A stretch of DNA of 64,000 nucleotides from Nitrospira sp. Ga0074138 (GTDB lineage: Bacteria > Nitrospirota > Nitrospiria > Nitrospirales > Nitrospiraceae), in the NCBI GenBank assembly GCA_001464735.1, contig LNDU01000055.1, positions 1 to 64,000 on the forward strand, given 5' to 3'. Shown here one piece after another: positions 1 through 10,079 of the stretch. Positions within the stretch are counted from its first letter, which is position 1; each line of letters opens with the position of its first letter. The notes under the pieces are model-generated. The model saw only the letters and a program-made list of their open reading frames with translations, did no database searches and was not told the DNA's origin. Both the position numbers and the translations under genes were made by a program.

Positions 1-410
1 AGAAGGGGATATGGTTTCTCCGCCGGCCTTCCCGAGGTGGAGGCACCTGGAAATCGCCTCTTTGGATGGTTCACGCTCCATTTCTTCAACAGTCCCCTAT
101 GGCATTCAGGGCAGGGGTGGGTTGACTAGCGGCTTGAATCAAGTTGTCGGGGTGAGCTCCTATGGGTACGTCTCGACGGCTCCGCAGGTCCAAGGCAGCT
201 CCATCCCAGACAGCCGAGCAGGTGGGTTCATTTCGCTGCTCAACACGATGTGCGCCGGTAGGGCCGGCAACTACTGCTGAGACCCTACTGACAACAGTGG
301 CGGGTGCGACACCCGCACCCGCCACCCGTGCAGGCGAGTTCCCGCCACATGTACAAATTATGAAGATCGTCGCCGAGGGGCCCACTGACTTGTGAGGCGT
401 TCCGTACCAA
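1..410. other. Left-edge stretch without a convincing gene
   Basis: I see no recognisable gene here. A small open frame at 162-395 (+) has an Ala/Thr/Pro-rich product with no family resemblance and is probably chance. The one clear structure is a perfect 12-bp inverted repeat, left arm 297-308 and right arm 314-325, with a 5-base loop. It has no T-run after it, so it is not a classic terminator. Confidence 0.4.
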
Positions 411-992
411 TTAGGGCGTCACGATCAGGCGAAACGTCGTCAACATTTTCTTGCCCTCAGGGCCAAGGGGGATGAGACCGTACACGTACTGGTCGGTTGT
501 GAAATAGAGGAACTCGTTGGGCGCAAGTTGCTGCCGGAGTGCGACTCTCAGTCCTTCGCGTGCCCCTGGCAGTTGAGCGGCAGTAATCTCGCTGCCGGGA
601 GGCAGCAGGCCGAAGGAGTTGAGCCAATCACGCAGCGAGCGTCCTGACGGTCTCGGGAATACCTGGATGGTCAACATGGGTGGTTCAAGATCCGCAAACT
701 GGCCGGTTGCGATGTCCTTCCGTTGAAAGCGTACGCGCTGGACCGCCGCCGGCTGTGTGGATGTTGGGAGGGTGACTTCCTTGAGGATCACATGCTCTTT
801 GGGATATTCGACGGCAAAGCCATAGGTTGGGTCGGTGTGCATCTGCCAGCCCTTCGTCTGGATGACAGGCGACGCTCCCGTCGGTCTGTCGAGTTGCCGC
901 GCGGCACTGTCGCAACTGGCCAAGATCACACTTGCGACAATCACATAGGAAAGCCATCCGACTCGAAACAGGGTTGGCGCATCGTTCACCAT
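411..992 (-). CDS. Secreted lipoprotein, PsbP-like fold possible
   Basis: The 193-residue product has a hydrophobic N terminus ending in a lipobox (LASC near residue 27), so it is predicted to be exported and lipid-anchored. After the Cys comes a low-complexity linker and then a globular part beginning with a Y-G-F-x-V-x-Y-P pattern at about residues 57-64. That pattern recalls PsbP-like/DUF1795-type proteins, but the match is weak. No catalytic motif is visible. The gene stands alone, and the 300 bases upstream contain no other gene. Function unknown. Confidence 0.7.
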   Translation of the reverse strand: MVNDAPTLFRVGWLSYVIVASVILASCDSAARQLDRPTGASPVIQTKGWQMHTDPTYGFAVEYPKEHVILKEVTLPTSTQPAAVQRVRFQRKDIATGQFADLEPPMLTIQVFPRPSGRSLRDWLNSFGLLPPGSEITAAQLPGAREGLRVALRQQLAPNEFLYFTTDQYVYGLIPLGPEGKKMLTTFRLIVTP

Positions 993-1293
993 CTATGTCC
1001 CTGTCCGTCCTCCGTCCATGTATGCAGTCGATGAATCACGATAATAAGCCGTGGATCGAATACCAGAGAGTGGAGCACAACTGGCTCCAAGCCACCTTGC
1101 GCTGAGCTGGCCGAGGCTGTCAATGTTTCCATCTTACCCTTTCCTGGGCTGTCGCGCGGGAACGGTTGGGTAAAGGGCGTCAGGTCGTTTGATTATGCGG
1201 TGATGGCTGACGGTGTGGCAAGCTTTACCGCATCGCAACGCTGTGTCTGTCCACAATCCGGCCCGAAACCCCCTGCTCATCACACTAATTGGG
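993..1293. other. Intergenic stretch, nothing recognised
   Basis: About 300 bases between the start of the lipoprotein gene and the end of the ACT-GlnE gene, both on the minus strand. It should hold the lipoprotein promoter. I see no RNA gene, repeat or convincing terminator in it. Confidence 0.4.
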
Positions 1294-3573
1294 CTACAAG
1301 CGTCCGAATGTTCGCTCGAAGAATTCTTTGGTGAGTTTCATATGCTGCGCGATATCCGTTTGCAGATGGCGTGCGCCGGCTTGCCAATCATCGGTGGTAT
1401 AGCCCACGCGGCGGGCGAGGAAGATGAATTCGTCGGAGTCTGTTGGTGGAAGGACTCGATCTTTGGCGTTGCCACGGACCATGCGAAGGCCGTCGATGAG
1501 CATGCGGATAAAGAAGTAGGCCTTGCGGAGAATCTCGCCGTCTTGCCTCGTAACAAGGCCACAATCGACGAGGGTCGCCAGCGCCTGCATGGTGTTGGGG
1601 GTGCGCAGGACTGGGAGTCGATGGCCATGCATGATTTGAAGGTACTGCACGGCATACTCGATATCGACGATACCACCGGGGCTATGCTTCAAGTTGACGG
1701 TGTCGCGCTCCACCAGCTGCTTGAGTTGTTGTCGGCGCAATGCGAGGGCATCGGGGACATTCCAAGGTTTTCCGCTATAAACGTAGCTGTCGCGATGGGC
1801 CTCGACGCGCTTGCCAAGGGCCGCATCGCCCGCTACATGCCGCAGCTTGATCAATGACTGGCGCTCGAATGGCGCAGCGAGGCCGCTGGCACTGTAGTAC
1901 TTGGTGATCTCGTCAAAGGGATTGGTCAAAGAGCCTTTTCCGCCGTGAGGGCGGAGACGCACGTCGAGGTGAAAGATGCCTTCCTGTTTGGCCTCGATCC
2001 ACTGCAGCAGTTCGGCCCCCAACCGCTCAAAGTATTCGCTGTTCTCGACCGGTTGCTTACCGGCTGTGCGACCGGCGTCCCCATACACGAACATCACTTC
2101 AATATCAGAGGCGTAGCCGAGTTCCTTGCCACCGAACTTGCCCAAGCCCAGTACGGTGAAGGGACAGGGTTTTTTATTGGCCAAGCGTGGCGGGCCATGC
2201 ACCGCATTCAGCTTGGCTTGGCAGTCTTTCAAGCTCCGATCGAGGATAACTTCGGCTAGTTGGGTCAATGCAGCTGAAAAATCAGGCAGCGCCGTGTCTG
2301 GCTCGACGATGTGCTTCATATCGATACGGAACAGTTCACGGTCCTTGAAGCTGTTCAGCGCGGTCTTCCGAGCTTCGTCGGTTTTGGCTTTATTCACCAG
2401 GCGATCGAGTTCCTTGCGAAGCGTCGCTTTTGGGGTCATGAGAGGCGCATCGCGATAATCTTGGAGGAGCGGCAGCAAGTTGCTGTGTTGACGGCGCAGA
2501 AAGTCTTCCCAGAGAAAATCGCTGGCCCCGAGCAGACGGGCGAGCAGGGGGAACGTCTTCTTGTCGCTGAGAAACGCCAAGGCTTCTTGCTGGGCTTTCC
2601 CTTTCGTTTGCTGCACGGTCAGGTCAAGAAACTGGTCAAAGGCCTCCAAGGCTTTCGTCGGGTCCGGGGCCCAGGTCAGGGCATGGGTGAATTGCTTGAT
2701 GAGCACGGCCGTTAGGCGCAGCTGCTGTTGATCGGTCGTGTCGGTCAGCTTCTGGCCATGGCGGTTGCGGACATAAAAACGATCGTGAATCTTCCCGGCC
2801 TCGACGTCGAACTGTGCTTTGGAAATGTACACGTTGCGCATGGCCAGGGCGTTGGCAAAGGCGTACAAGAAGGCCGGGGTATCGTCCGACCGGATATCCA
2901 TGACCGTGTCGGTGGGAGATTGGCTGTTGTCGAACGAGATTTGCACCGAGTGGAGGAGACCTCCAAAAGATGCACGGCGCTTGCCGAGCTGTTCGACCAG
3001 CCGTCGATTCACTGCACAGCGGGCCTCCGTAAATTGTCCTTTATCGAGCAATGTGATCACTGAGAGGAGCGCATCCGCCAGGTGTTTCTGTTGAATGTCG
3101 CCCAATTCCACTCCTGGTACCGGCAGCACGCGGAACACATCGACGATTTTTTTCCTGGTCAGCCCTGGACTGCCCGTGGTGCGGACGCGCGGTCCGTATC
3201 CTGCCCAACTTGTGCGAGCGGGCGGCGCAGCCGCTTGTTCGCCAAACGTATAGATATCTCCTTCTTCGATATTCAGGCCGAACGCTGAGAGCAGGCCGCA
3301 AATCGTGGCGAATTCAGAGAAGTAATCATAGGCCACGATCGTGACCTCAAACCGTGTATCGTGCAGCTCGGTAAAGGCAATTGCGCAGGGGCTTTCCGGC
3401 GTGAGCTGAGCCGTCGAGCGGATATGAGCGGCAATCGTCGGAGGTTCGAATCTCCGGAAATATTCTGGGTCCATGCGGCTAAAAAAATCATGAAGGATCT
3501 CGGGCGCAATATCAGGACACAGGGGACGGACTGTGCTGAGCAGCGCGGTACGATCGGGAGCGCCAGTGGACAT
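1294..3573 (-). CDS. glnE: ACT-domain-fused half GlnE (adenylyltransferase-like)
   Basis: The 759-residue protein carries one GlnE-type nucleotidyltransferase module, whereas typical GlnE (about 950 residues) carries two. Residues about 65-115 and 205-285 look like ACT domains of the GlnD kind (V-T-I-V-A-Y-D near 77-83; D-x-F/R-F-Y-V-R near 264-269). The catalytic module starts near residue 470 with G-L-G-K-F-G-G-K-E-L and is followed by LDVRLRPHG and SPGGIVDIEYAVQ. It resembles the C-terminal, adenylylating half of classical GlnE. The metal-binding D-x-D appears as D490-I-E492, which is unusual. GlnE adenylylates or deadenylylates glutamine synthetase in response to nitrogen status. The N-terminal-like half is the divergent neighbour at 3638. 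I infer that the two products act together, with the ACT domains sensing an amino acid. Confidence 0.85.
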   Translation of the reverse strand: MSTGAPDRTALLSTVRPLCPDIAPEILHDFFSRMDPEYFRRFEPPTIAAHIRSTAQLTPESPCAIAFTELHDTRFEVTIVAYDYFSEFATICGLLSAFGLNIEEGDIYTFGEQAAAPPARTSWAGYGPRVRTTGSPGLTRKKIVDVFRVLPVPGVELGDIQQKHLADALLSVITLLDKGQFTEARCAVNRRLVEQLGKRRASFGGLLHSVQISFDNSQSPTDTVMDIRSDDTPAFLYAFANALAMRNVYISKAQFDVEAGKIHDRFYVRNRHGQKLTDTTDQQQLRLTAVLIKQFTHALTWAPDPTKALEAFDQFLDLTVQQTKGKAQQEALAFLSDKKTFPLLARLLGASDFLWEDFLRRQHSNLLPLLQDYRDAPLMTPKATLRKELDRLVNKAKTDEARKTALNSFKDRELFRIDMKHIVEPDTALPDFSAALTQLAEVILDRSLKDCQAKLNAVHGPPRLANKKPCPFTVLGLGKFGGKELGYASDIEVMFVYGDAGRTAGKQPVENSEYFERLGAELLQWIEAKQEGIFHLDVRLRPHGGKGSLTNPFDEITKYYSASGLAAPFERQSLIKLRHVAGDAALGKRVEAHRDSYVYSGKPWNVPDALALRRQQLKQLVERDTVNLKHSPGGIVDIEYAVQYLQIMHGHRLPVLRTPNTMQALATLVDCGLVTRQDGEILRKAYFFIRMLIDGLRMVRGNAKDRVLPPTDSDEFIFLARRVGYTTDDWQAGARHLQTDIAQHMKLTKEFFERTFGRL

Positions 3574-3580
3574 GGACTTT

Positions 3581-3586
3581 AGTATA
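3581..3586 (-). promoter_or_regulatory. Putative -10 box of ACT-glnE gene
   Basis: Read on the minus strand this is TATACT, ending 7 bases before the ATG at 3573. Transcription would begin at or next to the start codon, so the mRNA would be nearly leaderless. No good -35 box is visible at 16-18 bases, so this is tentative. Confidence 0.35.
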
Positions 3587-3600
3587 CCCGAATGGTTTCA

Positions 3601-3629
3601 TTGTGCGTAGAGGAACCCATGAGTATAAT
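3601..3629 (+). promoter_or_regulatory. Putative sigma-70 promoter of AR-like glnE half
   Basis: TTGTGC at 3601-3606 and a perfect TATAAT at 3624-3629 are 17 bases apart. The ATG is at 3638, so the transcript would start almost at the start codon. There is no Shine-Dalgarno sequence at the right distance, consistent with leaderless translation. Confidence 0.5.
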
Positions 3630-3637
3630 GCCGCTCC

Positions 3638-5359
3638 ATGCCTCAAAGAACTACCATACCCCACTCGTCGCCTTTTCCATCGTTAACTGAAGGTCGTCCC
3701 GGTAAGCCAGATCCCACGCCGATCTTGCTGGGGGAGAAGCGAAATGCTGAGGGGATCCGGGTGATTTTTTCCGCCTATGGCCTGCGCGATCCCGATCAAG
3801 CGGACCGTAATCTCGATGCCATGGCCGGTGACCCGATCCAACGACGGCGGCTGGCCGACATTCTGCCGATGATGATGGAATCCATTTCACGGACGGCCGA
3901 TCCCGATCAGGCGCTGAACCACTGGGAGCGCATGTTGGAGAGTGTCTCCCGCACCTCATTTCTCGACTATCTGCGCACATCGCCGCGCATTCTCGATCTT
4001 CTCTGTGTGATCTTCGGCAACAGCGATGCCTTGACCTTTACGCTCATTCGAGACCCAACCGTGGTGTACTGGCTGGCTGAGGAGAGGGTCCTCGCACGAC
4101 CTCCGACGCGGAAGGGGATGGAGGGCGCGCTGTACGCAAGCATCGGGCATCTCACCTCCAAAGAATCGAAGCTGGATGCGCTGCGCCGGTTCCAGCGGCG
4201 AGAAATGTTACGGATCGGTGTGCGGGATCTCCTCCGCCTCTCGACGGTGCCGGAGACGACAAGCTCTTTATCGGATTTGGCTTGCCTCCTGATTCATGCG
4301 GCCTACGAGGTTGTCGATGCCGATCTTCGTCAGCAATATGGCATTCCCATGCATCAGAATCGGCAGCGACGGTGGGTGGAGACTAAGTTCGTCGTGATTG
4401 GGATGGGCAAGCTCGGGGGACATGAACTGAATTACAGTTCCGATGTGGACCTGATCTATCTCTATGAGTCCCACGATGGAGAGACCAGAGCGCCGAGAGG
4501 AAGGCGTGCCGCTATCCCAGCCGGCGTCGGCATTTCCAATGAAGAATATTTTGAGATTCTCGCCCGTGAGCTCACCAGGGTGTTGGCCGAACCCACCAGG
4601 GAAGGGTATGTCTTTCGCGTCGATCTGCGGTTGCGGGCCGAGGGCTCAGTCGGCCAGTTGGCTCGATCGCTGGAGGAGTATCGGAAATATTATGCGACAC
4701 GCGGACAGGTCTGGGAGCGGTTGGCGTTGCTCAAAGCGTGGCCGGTAGGCGGCTCTCATGATGTCGGGCTGGCGTTTCTCAAGTTGGTGAAGCCGTTTGT
4801 GTTGGGGGCAGGGAGCACCATGGATCGCGCGAACGCCTTGGCGATTGTGGAAGATGTCCGCGCCGTCAAGGACATGATCGATGCCAAAATGTCGGACCGT
4901 GGCCACGCACAACGCAACGTGAAGCTGGGGACCGGTGGGATTCGAGAGATCGAGTTTTTCGTGCAGACCGTTCAGGTCCTGGCCGGGCGTAAGGTGCCGG
5001 CGCTTCTGGATCGGAGCACGCTCGATTCGTTAGACCGGTTGGCTCGGAAAAAACTGCTCTCGACCGAAGACCGCGATGCGCTGACCGCCGCGTATCTCTT
5101 CCTACGCGATGTTGAGCATAAGTTGCAGATGGTCGATGATCTCCAGACCCATGCGCTTCCCGAAAGCTCAGAAGAGTTGGAGCGCTGCGCGGTCCGGATG
5201 GGGTACGGCATGGAAGACCGCAAGAAGGCGATCGAACTCTTTCTCATTGACCATCAACACCATACAAAGGTCGTCAACCGGATCTTCAGGTCACTCTTTG
5301 CGAAGCCAGAAACCTCACCGATCCTAAAGGCGACATTGCGAGCAGCGGCGAAAGCCTAG
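3638..5359 (+). CDS. glnE: Half GlnE (adenylyl-removing-like half)
   Basis: This 573-residue protein is a single GlnE nucleotidyltransferase module plus its helical bundle. The core motif G-M-G-K-L-G-G-H-E-L-N-Y-S-S-D lies at about 255-269 with an intact D269-V-D271. Further on come FRVDLRLRAEG, WERLALLKAWPV and KLGTGGIREIEFFVQ. A preceding stretch with R-R-E-M-L-R-I-G (188-195) is typical of the N-terminal deadenylylating half of classical GlnE. It is divergent from the ACT-fused half at 1294-3573, with 64 bases between the start codons. Together the two cover a full GlnE but as separate polypeptides. The stop codon overlaps that of the convergent gene at 5356. The role should be deadenylylation of glutamine synthetase; this is inferred from family resemblance. 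Confidence 0.85.
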   Translation: MPQRTTIPHSSPFPSLTEGRPGKPDPTPILLGEKRNAEGIRVIFSAYGLRDPDQADRNLDAMAGDPIQRRRLADILPMMMESISRTADPDQALNHWERMLESVSRTSFLDYLRTSPRILDLLCVIFGNSDALTFTLIRDPTVVYWLAEERVLARPPTRKGMEGALYASIGHLTSKESKLDALRRFQRREMLRIGVRDLLRLSTVPETTSSLSDLACLLIHAAYEVVDADLRQQYGIPMHQNRQRRWVETKFVVIGMGKLGGHELNYSSDVDLIYLYESHDGETRAPRGRRAAIPAGVGISNEEYFEILARELTRVLAEPTREGYVFRVDLRLRAEGSVGQLARSLEEYRKYYATRGQVWERLALLKAWPVGGSHDVGLAFLKLVKPFVLGAGSTMDRANALAIVEDVRAVKDMIDAKMSDRGHAQRNVKLGTGGIREIEFFVQTVQVLAGRKVPALLDRSTLDSLDRLARKKLLSTEDRDALTAAYLFLRDVEHKLQMVDDLQTHALPESSEELERCAVRMGYGMEDRKKAIELFLIDHQHHTKVVNRIFRSLFAKPETSPILKATLRAAAKA

Positions 5360-5730
5360 TTGGTGACAGCACGCTCGTCTACATAGCGTAGATCACGATC
5401 ACTTGCCATCAAGAGGTAGGCTTCTCCCCATTGATGCAAGCTTTCGAGGTTCCAAGGTTCTTCCGAGCCAATCGGCTTGAATCGTAAGCCGCAAATTCCT
5501 CCATAGACCAGGAAGGCGAGCCCGGATCCGGAATCTTCGACCAATCGAGCATAGGCCTGACAGGTAGGTGCCTGGCCATTGTCACTCCAGCCCGTGATCC
5601 AGTACCACTCACCTGCGGAATTACGGTCGTAGACCTTCACCTGATCGACGGGTCGTGCAGGGCCAGCTTCTTTGAAGCGGGCAAAACACCCGGTTTCGCA
5701 ATTCTCGTTCGATTCGACTTCCACGATCAC
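5356..5730 (-). CDS. Hypothetical protein
   Basis: The 124-residue product has no motif I recognise. It is rich in aromatic residues and has five cysteines. The GTG start at 5728-5730 is preceded by a GGGAG ribosome-binding site at a good distance, which supports translation. Its stop codon overlaps the stop of the convergent glnE half through a shared CTAG. It sits at the edge of a lower-GC patch that also holds a broken PIN gene, so it may be part of an acquired stretch. Confidence 0.6.
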   Translation of the reverse strand: MIVEVESNENCETGCFARFKEAGPARPVDQVKVYDRNSAGEWYWITGWSDNGQAPTCQAYARLVEDSGSGLAFLVYGGICGLRFKPIGSEEPWNLESLHQWGEAYLLMASDRDLRYVDERAVTN

Positions 5731-5821
5731 TAGTGAGCTCCCTGATTTATGACAGATCTACTGCGGTATTGCTTAACATTCCAAGTTGATGTCATTCAAC
5801 AGCGGGCAATTACCGATTGCT

Positions 5822-6658
5822 TCATGCTGGTGATCTTCTGAACGGCTCCCACGGAACCACGTGGTGAATGGTTGCGTCAACTGTATAGTGGATGAAATTA
5901 GCGTCATTGCTGACAAAGATCCTGTTGCCATTAAGAAGGAGCAATTGCATGGCGTCGTAGAGATCGTTCGGGTCAATGCGATGTTGATGATTTATTGTAT
6001 TGAGAGCAGTAAGGGTTAGATGAGCCTGAAATACACGCCCGGCACCGCATATAGCCCTTCCCAAAATCGATTCCTTTCGTCTGTCGACAACTCCTCATAG
6101 CGAGTTTGTCTACTGCTCGCTCAAAACAATAGGAAGAACTTTGCTACATGCTGGAACCAGGGAACAATACTCTGAATACTGTCTCTAGTTATTGGGCGAG
6201 TAGCGCACTCAGACAGCATCTGAATTATTGCAGTAACAGAAGCATCGTCCGCGTCGGTCAACTTAGTGTAGTGAGTCGGATCCACTACCCAACGAGAGCT
6301 GTGAATGGATGCGGAAGTTTGAATGCCAATTCAAGTTATATCCCCTAGAGCTTCAACACCAGCGATCACTGTAACAGCCATGGCCGTCTGTTCAGGACTT
6401 GGAATCCATGTCGGCGATAAATAGTGCGACAAACCAACATGTTCCAGGAATGATATCTCTGGAGGCGGTAGCACTTCCGGCTCACAGAGGCGTTGGATCC
6501 TTCGAAATGCGGCGCGGATTCTACCTGCTGAGCCAGACATTCGTATCAAAGTACACTTCGGGAGGATATGACGGTGGAAAGTCGATGGTGAAGTTTAGGA
6601 CACGCGTTTGAATATTTTGGTCACGAATTATGAGGAGATGAGAAGAATTTGAAAGCAT
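5822..6658 (-). pseudogene. Decayed PIN-domain (toxin-like) nuclease gene
   Basis: On the minus strand an ATG at 6656-6658, preceded by GAGAGG, opens a frame that reads Y-F-D-T-N-V-W (about 6566-6546), the usual start of a PIN domain, and then stops. The adjacent frame continues (6549-6331), meets a TGA, and goes on to about 6121. A third segment (6064-5822) encodes DPNDLYDAMQLLLLNG and then F-V-S-N-D, the usual PIN C terminus with its acidic residues. At least one frameshift and two stops separate these parts, so the gene is dead in this sequence. The patch is visibly richer in A+T than its surroundings, which suggests transfer followed by decay. PIN proteins are commonly VapC-type RNases; no antitoxin gene is visible next to it. 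Confidence 0.55.
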
Positions 6659-6686
6659 ACCTCTCACATGGTTAAATGGTGCAACG

Positions 6687-6725
6687 AAAAGGGCCGAGTG
6701 GCATTTGCCACCCGGCCCTTTCTTT
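6687..6725 (-). terminator. Terminator after groEL
   Basis: A 9-bp stem (AAAGGGCCG at 6688-6696 paired with CGGCCCTTT at 6713-6721) has extra pairing inside (GTGG/CCAC) and T-rich flanks on both sides. It can end the groES-groEL transcript on the minus strand and may work in both directions. Confidence 0.75.
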
Positions 6726-6730
6726 AGCTC

Positions 6731-6766
6731 CGAGCCACTAGCTGTTAGCTATCAGCCATCAGCTGG
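6731..6766. repeat. Short degenerate AGCTG/CAGCT repeat
   Basis: The stretch between the terminator and the groEL stop codon consists of imperfect copies of a 6-8 base unit (ctagctgttagctatcag, then ccatcagctggctag). It can fold on itself. It looks like a short intergenic repeat with no coding content. Confidence 0.4.
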
Positions 6767-8428
<1,662 letters not shown>

Positions 8429-8516
8429 TTAAGTCTAAAGTTGCGAAAGTTCGAATGGGCAACAGTTAAAAAATGTCATGAACGACGTTTTCAACGTTCC
8501 CACCTTCCTGCTGCGA

Positions 8517-8816
8517 TTAAGCCGTAAAGATGCCCAGGATGTCTTCTTCCTTAAGGATCAAGCACTCTTCGTCCTCAATCCGAAGCTTGCTGCCCGAATA
8601 CTTGTCGAACAGGACTTGGTCTCCGACCTTGACGTTCTCCACTTTCTTGCCGACCGCCTGGACCACTCCCCGTTGTGGCTTTTCCTTCGCCGAATCCGGC
8701 ACATAAATCCCGCCGGCAGTCCGATCCAATTCCTCGGTGTAGGTGACGAATACTCGCTCACCCAATGGTTGGAACCCCTTGGCAACGTTCTTCTTTTCCT
8801 TCTCAGCTGTACCCAT
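8517..8816 (-). CDS. groES: Co-chaperonin GroES
   Basis: The 99-residue protein is the lid of the GroEL folding chamber. It shows QPLGERVFV near the start, the GroEL-contacting mobile loop region (T-A-G-G-I-Y-V-P) and the C-terminal LKEEDILGIF. It is slightly extended at the N terminus (MGTAEKEKKNVAKG) compared with many GroES. AGGAGG precedes the ATG. It is the first gene of the groES-groEL operon. No CIRCE inverted repeat is visible upstream; a heat-shock-sigma-like promoter is (8919-8946). Confidence 0.97.
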   Translation of the reverse strand: MGTAEKEKKNVAKGFQPLGERVFVTYTEELDRTAGGIYVPDSAKEKPQRGVVQAVGKKVENVKVGDQVLFDKYSGSKLRIEDEECLILKEEDILGIFTA

Positions 8817-8918
8817 AGCAGAACCTCCTCCTGATGAAAGTGAACCCGTTAGGTGTTGACAGTTGTAAAGAGTTGGGCTGAACTTGCGCGATCCAGGCAG
8901 CCTGCGACTCAGGGGAAG

Positions 8919-8946
8919 AGATAGGCCTTCGTTCCCTTAAGTCAAG
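8919..8946 (-). promoter_or_regulatory. Possible sigma-32-type promoter of groESL
   Basis: Read on the minus strand: CTTGACT (8946-8940), 14 bases, then CCTATCT (8925-8919). This resembles the RpoH-dependent pattern CTTGAAA-N(13-15)-CCCATNT. It lies about 100 bases upstream of the groES ATG, in the gap between rpoH and groES. The match is incomplete at the -10 element. Confidence 0.4.
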
Positions 8947-9074
8947 AGGGGGAATAATGGATTTTTATCGTTTCCGATCACTCCCGCGGCTGCAGATATC
9001 ATTTCAGTGTAACCTATTGGGAAATCAACATTCTAGGAGTATTTTCTTCGGTGAGGGTGGGATTCACCGGGAAG

Positions 9075-10079
9075 TCATGCCCGCAAGCGATCAAAATCTT
9101 TGATGTCTTTTTTGATGTAGTCACGGAGGCGTTTGATGATGCGGGCTTCCAGCTGACGGGTCCGCTCCTTGGTAATGCCGTATTTGTCGCCCAGATCATC
9201 CAAGGTCAGGGGTTGGTCGGACAGAATACGATTTCTGAGAATATCTTCGTCTCGCTCTTCCAGGGTCTTGATGAACTCGGCGAGCTTGGCCCTGAAGAGG
9301 GTCTTGAGCTGATGATCGGCGAGTTGTTCGTCTGCCGGTTCTTGATGGGAGGGCAAGACGTCCAACAGGGTATGTTCCTGGTCTTCACCGATCGGCTGGT
9401 CAAGCGACAGCTCCCAGTTGCCCAGGCGCTGATCCATTTCAACCACATCGCGCTCACGCACATTCAGACGATCCGCGAGTAATTTCGTGTCCGGTGCGAA
9501 GCCCTCCCGCTCAAGCTTCGCCTTTTCCTTTTTGAGGTTATAGAACAGTTTTCGCTGATCCTGCGTCGTCCCGACCTTGACCAACCGAAACGTATGCAAC
9601 AGGTAGCGCAGGATATAGGCCCGAGACCACCAGGCGGCGTAGGCATAGAAGCGCACGTTTTTCGAGGGGTCGAATTTCTTGATGGCTTGCATCAGGCCGA
9701 CGTTGCCTTCTTGAATGAGATCCATGTGGTCGGCACCGGTATGGAGGTACTCAGCGGCAATCGAGACCGACACGCGCAGGTTCGCCATGATGAGTTTGAC
9801 GGCTGCTTCGCGGCTGCCGTGGGTGTGATACTCCTGGAAAAGCTGAAGTTCCTCTTCCTTTGACAGATAGGGGTATCGGCGGACTTCGGCAAGGTATTGC
9901 TGTAAGGCCGTGACCGGCACCACGGCCATTGTGTCGGCGGGCTGCCGTCCATCAGAGGCTGGGATATCCAATACCACCGGCGCGGCTTCGGCCTCGACGA
10001 TCTCATCATCGGAAGGTCCGAGGATTTCTGGTTCTAGGGCGTCGCCCATCTCCTCCTGTGAATGGTCGTGACCGTTCAT
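9075..10079 (-). CDS. rpoH: RpoH-type RNA polymerase sigma factor
   Basis: The 334-residue protein is a group-2/3 sigma-70 family factor. Region 2 is clear (DLIQEGNVGLMQAIKKFDP and the R-F-Y-A-Y-A-A-W-W promoter-melting helix). It is followed by QRKLFYNLKKEK, which corresponds to the RpoH box that distinguishes heat-shock sigma-32. Region 4 contains LGDKYGITKERTRQLEA. The acidic N-terminal extension of about 60 residues is longer than in E. coli RpoH. The role is to direct transcription of stress genes; groES-groEL lies immediately downstream on the same strand. The start is uncertain: ATG at 10079 has no clear ribosome-binding site, and a second ATG at 10049 is very close behind an AGGAGG. 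Confidence 0.85.
   Translation of the reverse strand: MNGHDHSQEEMGDALEPEILGPSDDEIVEAEAAPVVLDIPASDGRQPADTMAVVPVTALQQYLAEVRRYPYLSKEEELQLFQEYHTHGSREAAVKLIMANLRVSVSIAAEYLHTGADHMDLIQEGNVGLMQAIKKFDPSKNVRFYAYAAWWSRAYILRYLLHTFRLVKVGTTQDQRKLFYNLKKEKAKLEREGFAPDTKLLADRLNVRERDVVEMDQRLGNWELSLDQPIGEDQEHTLLDVLPSHQEPADEQLADHQLKTLFRAKLAEFIKTLEERDEDILRNRILSDQPLTLDDLGDKYGITKERTRQLEARIIKRLRDYIKKDIKDFDRLRA

Noticed and set aside
162..395. 77-codon open frame near the left edge
   Set aside because: Low-complexity Ala/Thr/Pro product, partly encoded by an inverted repeat; no supporting context.
1213..1857. 214-codon open frame opposite the ACT-glnE gene
   Set aside because: It is the complement of a conserved catalytic region with typical GlnE motifs on the other strand; no family resemblance of its own.
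3438..3456. A tRNA T-arm-like word (GGAGGTTCGAATCTCC)
   Set aside because: It lies in the well-supported ACT-glnE coding region, and no acceptor, D or anticodon arms can be built around it.
8817..9074. CIRCE element for HrcA control of groESL
   Set aside because: No TTAGCACTC-N9-GAGTGCTAA-like inverted repeat is present in the gap.
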